Under the pieces are notes generated by a model. The model worked only from the letters and a program-made list of their open reading frames with translations. It had not been told where the DNA came from and did not search any database. Shown here piece by piece: positions 32,590 to 39,393 of a stretch of 39,393 nt of DNA. The position numbers were made by a program, and so were the translations under genes. Source of the stretch: Pedobacter sp. HMWF019 (GTDB taxonomy: Bacteria; Bacteroidota; Bacteroidia; Sphingobacteriales; Sphingobacteriaceae); contig NZ_QAIL01000381.1 in the NCBI RefSeq assembly GCF_003061025.1, forward strand, positions 1 through 39,393. The letters are read 5' to 3'. Position 1 is the stretch's first letter; each line of letters opens with the position of its first letter.

Positions 32590-34767
32590 ATGGAGACGCT
32601 CTTTATACCTCAGTATTATCAAAAGTTTGAAACATTACAGGATTACCTTGATGACAGGACCAACAAAAAGACCAGTAATTTCCGCGCCCCACACTATATT
32701 GAACCCTCTGCCTTATTCGATCAAAATTTATTATTTGTTATAGCTGAGCCTGGGCACGGCAAGAGTATGCTTTTTAAGCAGCTTGAAAAATCCCTTATTT
32801 TTAAAGGTTCAACATACCAGTTGATTAAGGGGATTGACGAACCAAAGGCACAGTTTAAAGCAGACGTTGATTTCTTACTTTTTGACGCGCTGGATGAAGA
32901 TGTGAATCCAATTTCCACCTTTAATTCACTAAAATCACACTGTAAGGATCATAGAATTAAACTGTTGATCAGTAACAGGAGCCACTATATGGGACAGATC
33001 ACCCATCTGTTGTGGGATGCCAACACCAAACTCGTTAAGCTCCTTCCATTTGATGAATACCAGATCACCCGTTTCCTCAGTCACAATCTCTCAGAACTCG
33101 ACTTTTCCCACGAAGATATCGAAGCAATTATTTCTGCCACAAAAGCAGGCTCTAATGATTCTATCTTAAAAGTGCCAAGATATCTTAATGAAATCTGCCG
33201 TTACTTGATACAGGAAAACGTTAAACCATTCCAGCTCAAAACACTAACCAAGTCGCATCTTTTTGATAAAGTCATCTATTTCAAGCTGGAAAGCGAACAG
33301 GAAGAAGGAAAGGAAAATCAGAAGTACATGACCAAAAGGGTCCTTGAAAGACTTGCGCTTACCATGGAAATACAGGGAGTAAACAAAATTAGCAAAGAAG
33401 ATTTCATCACCTTCCTAGATCAGACAAATTCCAACATCAGCCTGATCTTTCTGAACATGATGGACATAGATATACTGCTTAAGCGTGTAATGAAATCAAC
33501 TGGGGAGATGTTACAGTTTGAACATACTGAATTCCAGGAATATCTTGCTGCAAAAGAACTTTCTCGTCTTGGATACAGGTTCCAGACCATTTACGATCTG
33601 ATGATCGATACAGACATCGACCTTCTACGCCCAAACTGGGTAGATGTGCTGAATTTCGCGATTGATATCGAACCGGAATTTCTCAGACCAATGATTTCCT
33701 TCATTGAAAGTGGCAAGTACCGAAATGTCGACGAAAAGCTGCTAGAGATACTGGTCGGTGCGAACATTGAGAAATTTGATGAGGCTTACAAAGACCATTG
33801 TTTCGAGGCTATTTCAGTCTATTATACTAAACTTGGAAGGTCTACAATCAACATTGCGGGCCCACTTTCCAAGTTCATCGCCACCTCGAACCCCAAGATA
33901 GCAATCCCAATGTACCCAAATTCAAAATTTCCTGATACAGCAAGGGTCAAATTTTCCAATCAGATATTATTAATAGAGGCATTAGCCTCCAGAAGCCAGC
34001 TTACAGTTTCTCAAAAACAAACATGGATTCCGGTATTGATCGGCATTATCAGAGAAGTATCACTGTTCTCGATGCACAGAGCGGTCTATTATGCGCTCAT
34101 CTCTATTGGCGAAGCAGAGCCCGTACTCAAGCAAGTTGCCTATTTTGAACGCAAGCCAGACTATATGCTCAACGAATTTCTACGGGTCTGCTATAAGCTT
34201 GCACCAAACGACAAGCGCACTGTGGGCCTGATCAAACGATGTCTTAAAAAGAGCAGAAAGCTGAACAATCTTGATTTCTCTATCGATAACCTCAGTCAAA
34301 TTGGCTCCATTTACGAGGTCATAAAAGTATTATGTTCCCAGACCTCGATCCTTCGTGATGATTCCCTGCGTATGGGCAGTGGTTTCCATACTCTTTTTGA
34401 AAGAATAGAAGAACTTGACAACCCGCAGATTCATAGCGCTCTAAAAAAGCTGCTGCTTACCTCCTTCAGGGAACAGCGCTTCTACCAGTACTTTCCAAAA
34501 TTCATCGACCAATCTGCCAGATACATGTTAAAAAAGGACAAAAACATCCTGCCCCAACTTCTCAAGTTGGAAAGCTTCTTGAAATCTGCAGATGAAATAG
34601 TCAAATCATACGCCACAGAACTGACCTTAGACCAGTTCCAGCAGATCGAACAAAAGCTTTTAACAAAGAATTCACCCTGGATGGCTGATAGAATAGTCAT
34701 TCAGGCAAAGCTCAAACTGGAAAAGCTCCCAGAAAATACATCGATAAAAAATATTCAGCCAGCGTGA
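32590..34767 (+). CDS. NACHT-type STAND NTPase with helical repeat region
   Basis: The protein has 725 residues. The NTPase core starts early: Walker A AEPGHGKS (52-59), Walker B FLLFDALDE (95-103, with the NACHT-style second acidic pair) and a sensor ISNRSHY (127-132). FEHTEFQEYLAAKELSR (about 315) is the winged-helix end of a NACHT module and is highly typical. The rest (about 340-725) is made of helical repeats, suited to binding a partner or a phage protein. The first 45 residues contain no effector domain, which is supplied by the small Mrr-like gene ahead. Its stop overlaps the next gene's GTG start. It resembles bacterial NLR-like (Avs/bNACHT) defence proteins by architecture. Confidence 0.85.
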   Translation: METLFIPQYYQKFETLQDYLDDRTNKKTSNFRAPHYIEPSALFDQNLLFVIAEPGHGKSMLFKQLEKSLIFKGSTYQLIKGIDEPKAQFKADVDFLLFDALDEDVNPISTFNSLKSHCKDHRIKLLISNRSHYMGQITHLLWDANTKLVKLLPFDEYQITRFLSHNLSELDFSHEDIEAIISATKAGSNDSILKVPRYLNEICRYLIQENVKPFQLKTLTKSHLFDKVIYFKLESEQEEGKENQKYMTKRVLERLALTMEIQGVNKISKEDFITFLDQTNSNISLIFLNMMDIDILLKRVMKSTGEMLQFEHTEFQEYLAAKELSRLGYRFQTIYDLMIDTDIDLLRPNWVDVLNFAIDIEPEFLRPMISFIESGKYRNVDEKLLEILVGANIEKFDEAYKDHCFEAISVYYTKLGRSTINIAGPLSKFIATSNPKIAIPMYPNSKFPDTARVKFSNQILLIEALASRSQLTVSQKQTWIPVLIGIIREVSLFSMHRAVYYALISIGEAEPVLKQVAYFERKPDYMLNEFLRVCYKLAPNDKRTVGLIKRCLKKSRKLNNLDFSIDNLSQIGSIYEVIKVLCSQTSILRDDSLRMGSGFHTLFERIEELDNPQIHSALKKLLLTSFREQRFYQYFPKFIDQSARYMLKKDKNILPQLLKLESFLKSADEIVKSYATELTLDQFQQIEQKLLTKNSPWMADRIVIQAKLKLEKLPENTSIKNIQPA

Positions 34768-36509
34768 TATCCCCAGCACCGAAAGTCGAAAAAAAACTCA
34801 CACCAATTTCTGAACTAAGAAAATTCTACGTCAAGGACAAAACGCAATACAATACCGGTCTCATTCCTTTTTTCATCCAGCATTTCCAGGATCTTCTGCC
34901 ACAGTTAAAACCTAAGGATGTCCAAATACTTGCCGAAGTCATCGACACCAAGCTTGAAAGATACACTCCTGAAAGATTTGAACTGAAAGGGCTATCACAT
35001 TCCAGCGGACAAATCAGTTATACCCACAACAATTCCGAATCGCTCCAGGCAGAAATATTTTTCAAATCAGCGCTTATCCTCGGACGGAACGACCTATTGA
35101 TCAAATATAGAGAGAAACTACTCAAGAAACTACCCAGGCTAGACATCTACCACAATAACCATCCAAAGATGCCGTCCTTACTGGAAGCCATAGGACATAT
35201 CAGCGAAAAAGAGCAGCTGTTAATCTACGAATATTGGCTGGCCCGCAAAGATGACCTACTAGTTTACAGCGCAAGGTCATTTGCTGAAGTAATTCTAGAA
35301 CTTAAATCGGTGCAATTATCACCAATTTTGCTGGCATTGATCGATAATAAGAAGGTCAATGAGTTTGACAAGAGGGAAGTTTTGGATGCATTTGCAAAAC
35401 TTGCCCAAAGCGATTCAGACAGACAGGCACTTTCCAGAATATTTCTCACCAATAGCAACGGAGGTGATCCTAAACTTGCGGACATTGCAAATGCCTGCCT
35501 TGTTTCCAGGTTCACAGACCCGCACGCCATCTCCTGGAGAATCGACCAACTTAAAAGTAGGATGCGGGATTTCGACGACGACCACAAATACAATGGTCTT
35601 CGAGCAGTCTCTGATTTCGAGAGCGAAATGGATAGACCCCAACTAGGAAAATGTCTGTATGGAATTAAATCAGACCAGATTCGCATTGCTGTAACTGACC
35701 TTCTCTATTATTCATTTGAGATTAGGACACGTAAACTGCAGTTCCGCTATAGTCATTATCTCCAACAGATCATCTATGAATATTTCAAGTCAATTCTTAG
35801 TAGAAACGAACTATTGGCCCTAAGAAAAAGTGTAGCCGCTTACCCCGATCAGGGGCGCACATATGGCTTTACTCAATATCTTGACAGGTTAACCATTGAT
35901 CTGCACGAGCTGACACCAACAGCCGAACCATTTCTAACCGCTATACACTCGCTCAATGATACCATGGCAAAAAAATACGTACAGATATCAAGCCATAGCG
36001 AACTAAAGGATCTTATCTCGAAAATATTCAGGAACGAAATTTCCAACCTCATAGAGAACGAGGGGTTCTATAGGGTCGCCAGTAAACTTCAAGATGCCAA
36101 TACCGAGCAGTATAAACCTAGTGAGGCAATTATCCAAAAAACACTAAAACTTGCATTGGAGAAAGCCCTAATGGAAAACGGCCTAAGAAAGAGTGACATC
36201 CATAGGGAGGTCCAAACATACGACGATAAAAGGTTTGATTACCTAATCAGCTACGGCCTTTACGGCCCAATAGTGGTCGAGCTCAAACTCCTACATAATC
36301 CAGAAATACAGATTGAGAGCAAACGTAAGAGCTATAAACCTAAGCTAAAGCAGTACCTTTCCGCAAACCACTCCCAAGGAATCTACGCAGTATTTCAACT
36401 TACTAAAAACCAGAAGCATAAAGACAACTACTTAAAAATGATGAATGAATATGAAGACATTCCAGGATTAGAACATATCCTGATTAAATGTTTGGATAAC
36501 GGTGAATAA
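34764..36509 (+). CDS. Helical-repeat protein with C-terminal PD-(D/E)xK nuclease domain
   Basis: The protein has 581 residues and starts at a GTG that overlaps the NACHT stop (GTGA), so translation is coupled. Residues 1-420 are HEAT-like helices. The last 130 form a nuclease-like domain: a helix (IIQKTLKLALEKALMENGL), then KRFDYLISYGLYGPIVVELK with D492, E506 and K508 forming the D...ExK site, and a QYL helix after it. This is a restriction-endonuclease fold of the kind placed at the C-terminus of defence proteins. With the small Mrr-like gene the operon has two potential nucleases plus a peptidase around one NTPase. No exact family name was recognised. Confidence 0.75.
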   Translation: MISPAPKVEKKLTPISELRKFYVKDKTQYNTGLIPFFIQHFQDLLPQLKPKDVQILAEVIDTKLERYTPERFELKGLSHSSGQISYTHNNSESLQAEIFFKSALILGRNDLLIKYREKLLKKLPRLDIYHNNHPKMPSLLEAIGHISEKEQLLIYEYWLARKDDLLVYSARSFAEVILELKSVQLSPILLALIDNKKVNEFDKREVLDAFAKLAQSDSDRQALSRIFLTNSNGGDPKLADIANACLVSRFTDPHAISWRIDQLKSRMRDFDDDHKYNGLRAVSDFESEMDRPQLGKCLYGIKSDQIRIAVTDLLYYSFEIRTRKLQFRYSHYLQQIIYEYFKSILSRNELLALRKSVAAYPDQGRTYGFTQYLDRLTIDLHELTPTAEPFLTAIHSLNDTMAKKYVQISSHSELKDLISKIFRNEISNLIENEGFYRVASKLQDANTEQYKPSEAIIQKTLKLALEKALMENGLRKSDIHREVQTYDDKRFDYLISYGLYGPIVVELKLLHNPEIQIESKRKSYKPKLKQYLSANHSQGIYAVFQLTKNQKHKDNYLKMMNEYEDIPGLEHILIKCLDNGE

Positions 36510-36534
36510 TGGTGTTGAGGTTAACACATAAACA

Positions 36535-37842
36535 TCATGATTGCTCATACTTAACGTTGGGATAGAATTCGCGTATGCTTATACCATAGAGTTTATCTGT
36601 TGGCAATTTTTTTATCAGATTATATTTCGTTATTAGTTTGCGATCGAGTCTCGATACCGCATCTTTTGTGGCATCACCAGTTTTTTCAAAATCAGGATTA
36701 AGTTCCCAGATTAAACCCAATGCGGATAAACTGTTAACAAATAACAGCGCTTGCTCATAAGTCGACAGCTGCCCTCTCAAAATTTTCACATATGAATACT
36801 TGTCTTGTTCTGATAGTTCATTATTTCTATCAACGAATTTGACTGTTTGATACAAGTGTCGGTAATAATGACCTAGGCGAAACTGATGCCCTCCATAATA
36901 TTTTTTGTAATTATTTTTATATAATTTATAACTATCAAAATCCGAACTATCATTCTCTAGCGAGACTGTGGATAAATCAATTTTGCCGATTTACTGTTAC
37001 GATAGTCATAGATGTATTGAACAATCAAATTCCTCTTCTCAGCGCTTCTCCTCCTAGCCAGAGAACGCCAAAGTGGCCAAATAACTTTCGAATTCATAGT
37101 AGGCTTCAGCCTGAGGTAATTTATAATTGCCCTGTAGAGCTGTCCACTATAACGGGGCTTGAATATTCTTTCCAAGATAGTGACTCCCTCGGCAGAAACG
37201 CCATAAAATGTAACACAATATGCAATATCAATCGCAGCCAACAGACGTCTATTCAGGTATAGCCCATTATGTTGCTCAACTTCATTCATAAAATTTAAAT
37301 GTTCGATGGTGTAAATATCACCATATGAAATACCATGAAAAAACTGTTTAATTTCATTCCTACATTGGATGAACTGTTCAAACACAGCTCTGAACACCTT
37401 GCGCTGCTCGTAAACTACCTCTAACTCTATTTCGTCCTGATCATCTAAATCATTTTTTTCATGCATAGTAAACTGAAGTTCTTGAATGTTATCTCGATGG
37501 GAATTTGACAAGTTCAAAAAATTTACTCTCAAACCTTTCTAATTCGAAAGCTTTGCGCTGATCATAAGTTGCAATCCGCTGATTGTCTGTGGCAGTTTTT
37601 TGTTCCTCAGTCGCCTTTTTTTGTTCAGTAAGTGTTAGATATAGGAAATAAAAGGCAAATGCATTGATAACTGTTCCTATTACACCACCAATAAAATCAC
37701 CAAACTGGCCAGTTGCAGTAGCATCAAATTTATCGAACCAAGGCCAGGTCCTATAACCACCCACAAAAAAATTAATTACAACACCCACCAACATTAATAC
37801 TGCAACGACAATCGCAGTATTGCGTATTTTCTTATCTAACAT
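36535..37842 (-). pseudogene. putAbiC-type phage abortive-infection protein gene, broken by two opposite frameshifts
   Basis: Three open pieces read as one protein of about 430 residues. Piece 1 (37842-37489) has two membrane segments (AIVVAVLMLVGVVINFFVGG and FIGGVIGTVINAFAFYFLYL) and ends ERFESKFFELVKF-PSR. Piece 2 (37532-36957) continues with HRDNIQELQF, and removing one C from a CCC run (37499-37501) restores VKFHRDNIQEL. Piece 3 (down to 36535) contains YYGGHQFRLGHYYRHLYQTV, then YVKILRGQLSTYEQALLFVN, the C-terminal signature of the putAbiC family (PF16872). Adding one A to the A-run near 36980 (AAAA) restores the join. Pieces 1 and 3 share a frame, so the shifts are +1 and -1. It is a pseudogene, a homopolymer-switchable gene, or shows two sequencing errors. 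Confidence 0.8.
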
Positions 37843-38082
37843 ATTTTTGAAGCATTTAATTTAGCGCAAGCTGAAAATAAATATTTATTAAGAACATCGC
37901 ACTTTTAAAATGTAAAAATTTGCTCCGTATATGATAACTTGCCTATACTTCGAGCTAGGAATTCTCTTCAAGTATTTCTGGCGTTTTATTTCGTAACCAG
38001 ACATGTGATTTTTTTCACTTTATCACAAATATATCTGGCCTGCATTCCATTTTACTAAATGGGTACTTATCCAAGAATCAGT

Positions 38083-38736
38083 CTATAATTTTCGTTGTTT
38101 ATACAACTCGATTAGTTCGTCAAGTGAACTATTTGGGTTAGAAACAACAATCTCTACCAACCTCCTCCAATACCCATTGGTGTTCTTCCCTCTTCTAATA
38201 GTTTCCAAAGACAATTGACCTATTACCTTGTCATCCTCATTCTTAATGTCTATTCCAATAAGAGTATCTTCGTGATTTCTATAACGTAGTTCATCAGTAA
38301 TAAAATATTCAAGTGTAGCCTGCGACACCAGATTAGAACAGAAATGTTCATACCTGTTATTAAAGATAAAAGGATCATTTTTGTAAATGATATAAATACA
38401 ATCATCAAGAAGCCAGTAAACATCTTTACCCTTAAATCTGTAGATCGTGTCGATTTCCTCAGTATGCAATATGAGACCATCTCTCCATTCGTCTCTAAAT
38501 GCATCATGGTAATTTTTACCATCACACTCAAATCCTATCTTATGACCATTTAATTCAACGACAAAGTCAACTCTGAATTTCCCAGCGATGGTTTGAACCT
38601 CATATTGTGACAGAATCTCCAAGCTGGGGCACAGATATTTCTCAAGACCCTGAACAAATATTTCCTCCAAAGGACTTTCTAGTTTATCACGATCTGCACG
38701 AGGCTGCCCAAAATCTCTGATGTCATTTCCATTCAT
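38083..38736 (-). CDS. DUF559/Vsr-like PD-(D/E)xK nuclease-fold protein
   Basis: The protein has 217 residues. The nuclease core lies at 20-90: LESPLEEIFVQGLEKYL (Glu24/25), YEVQTIAGKFRVDFVVELNG (Asp57) and HKIGFECDGKNYHDAFRDEW (Glu70, Asp72, Lys74), then a charged helix. This is the layout of DUF559 / very-short-patch-repair-like endonucleases. The C-terminal half is helical and ends in a basic tail (YKQRKL). It is the last gene of a three-gene minus-strand set, 53 bases behind the zinc-ribbon gene. Its natural substrate is not known. Confidence 0.75.
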   Translation of the reverse strand: MNGNDIRDFGQPRADRDKLESPLEEIFVQGLEKYLCPSLEILSQYEVQTIAGKFRVDFVVELNGHKIGFECDGKNYHDAFRDEWRDGLILHTEEIDTIYRFKGKDVYWLLDDCIYIIYKNDPFIFNNRYEHFCSNLVSQATLEYFITDELRYRNHEDTLIGIDIKNEDDKVIGQLSLETIRRGKNTNGYWRRLVEIVVSNPNSSLDELIELYKQRKL

Positions 38737-38789
38737 TTCAACATATGAATATTTATTAAGACAAAAATAGAACTATCAATTTCATGGAA

Positions 38790-39014
38790 TTATCTCCCTA
38801 TCTTCTTGAATACGTTTTCAAGATCCTTTATTGAATCATTGAGTTCCTTAATACCGCGTCGAGCAGAGCCATCTTTATCTTTTAAATTGATATTTTGCGA
38901 GCATCCTCTGCACTTCACCGCTGCCTGATTAGCTACTTGACTTAAAGTAACGGTGTTTCTACTGCCACAACTTGGGCATTTGATGTCAATATTTTGTTTT
39001 CCTAAATCAAACAT
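38790..39014 (-). CDS. Small zinc-ribbon protein
   Basis: The protein has 74 residues. A zinc ribbon is clear: CPSCGS (C14, C17) and CRGCSQ (C35, C38) separated by 17 residues, followed by a charged helix (LNDSIKDLENVFKKIG). Such a domain commonly binds nucleic acid or a protein partner. The gene sits 16 bases behind the DUF1883 gene and 53 ahead of the nuclease gene, so the three are probably one unit. Confidence 0.75.
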   Translation of the reverse strand: MFDLGKQNIDIKCPSCGSRNTVTLSQVANQAAVKCRGCSQNINLKDKDGSARRGIKELNDSIKDLENVFKKIGR

Positions 39015-39030
39015 ATCTTTTCTTTATATT

Positions 39031-39288
39031 TTAAATTATACTTACAGATGCTGAAATTTTCCCTGAATATCCACCTAAATCAATGGCCAAATACCAACGA
39101 CCACCATAAGGAGGTTGGATTACGTAAGGAGTTACTTTAACTAACCCTCCATAATATTTATGAGCCCTTCCATTCTTATAGTTCTGGAAATTATTATAGT
39201 CCATTAATCGGACATTCGCCTGTCCACTTAGGCTAACCTTCACAGCATCCTGGGCTGAAAGATCAAAATCATACTTTAAAAAATTCAT
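39031..39288 (-). CDS. DUF1883 domain protein
   Basis: The 85-residue protein is one DUF1883 domain (PF08980): VKVSLSGQANVRLMDYNNFQ then YKNGRAHKYYGGLVKVTPYV, IQPPYGGRWYLAIDLGGYSG and the ending KISASVSII are its diagnostic strands. It is a small beta-fold that also occurs fused or adjacent to TIR and other effector domains in bacteria, but its own role is unknown. It is the first gene of the cassette with the zinc-ribbon and nuclease genes. A perfect -7 box and an inverted-repeat operator candidate lie directly upstream. Confidence 0.88.
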   Translation of the reverse strand: MNFLKYDFDLSAQDAVKVSLSGQANVRLMDYNNFQNYKNGRAHKYYGGLVKVTPYVIQPPYGGRWYLAIDLGGYSGKISASVSII

Positions 39289-39309
39289 GTTATTTTTCTA
39301 ACTTTATAA

Positions 39310-39345
39310 CAAAGTTAAACGCCTAGTACGTAATGGATTTACGTA
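39310..39345 (-). promoter_or_regulatory. Candidate promoter and operator of the DUF1883 cassette
   Basis: On the minus strand TAACTTTG (39317-39310) fits TAnnTTTG exactly and lies 21 bases before the start codon. Just upstream is the perfect 7-bp inverted repeat TACGTAA-TGGAT-TTACGTA (39327-39345). It covers the -20 to -35 region, where no TTG box is found. This is the expected place for a repressor or activator site. Confidence 0.5.
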
Positions 39346-39393
39346 GTGAAATTATTTTATGGGAATCAATAAATCCGCTTATAGACGATATAC

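Noticed and set aside
1..39393. CRISPR array, tRNA or insertion sequence
   Set aside because: No regularly spaced direct repeats, cloverleaf-like sequence or transposase frame was seen.

Overview
The window is a piece of a Bacteroidota genome, most likely from the Sphingobacteriales or Chitinophagales. The evidence is a complete ECF sigma / FecR / SusC / SusD cassette, TAnnTTTG-type promoters, lipoprotein signals and a DUF932-MobC-relaxase-coupling-protein block of the kind carried by Bacteroidota mobile elements. No rRNA, tRNA or CRISPR array was seen.

Layout. (1) 1-8969, mostly ordinary nutrient uptake: an ECF sigma factor, its FecR anti-sigma partner, a SusC-type TonB-dependent transporter with an N-terminal STN signalling domain, SusD, and an exported thioredoxin-like protein, all on the minus strand. 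A short AraC-type regulator and the start of an exported protein follow. (2) 9104-12701: a UmuDC-type translesion polymerase operon whose UmuD lacks both catalytic residues, then two related lipoproteins. (3) 12706-18278: six consecutive minus-strand genes encoding very divergent paralogues of one unrecognised soluble protein family. (4) 18366-19510: 1.1 kb without a convincing gene but full of perfect inverted repeats. It includes a three-way-junction RNA candidate whose two hairpins both end in a GGAG loop, a plus-strand intrinsic terminator, and a second region held by a 21-position long-range stem. (5) 19511-27336: the backbone of a mobilizable element, with DUF932, two unknown small genes, a PAPS-reductase-like PP-loop protein, MobC, an HUH relaxase and a VirD4/TraG coupling protein. 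(6) 27494-39393: a cargo or defence island. It has a HEPN-type protein, a membrane protein, a four-gene operon (Lit/U49-like metallopeptidase, short Mrr-like nuclease, NACHT NTPase, helical protein with C-terminal PD-(D/E)xK nuclease), a putAbiC-type gene broken by two opposite one-base shifts, and a DUF1883 / zinc-ribbon / DUF559-like nuclease cassette.

How parts fit. In region 1 an outer-membrane signal would pass from SusC through FecR to the sigma factor, which in turn would drive the transporter. Region 5 supplies DNA-processing functions for transfer, but no integrase and no mating-pore genes are visible, so the element is either mobilizable only or extends past the window. Region 6 looks like anti-phage cargo. 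The most unusual items are the six-paralogue operon next to the structured RNA, and the peptidase/nuclease/NACHT/nuclease operon. By eye the plus strand is G+T-rich to the left of about 22.7 kb and A+C-rich to the right of about 23.4 kb regardless of gene direction. This was not computed.
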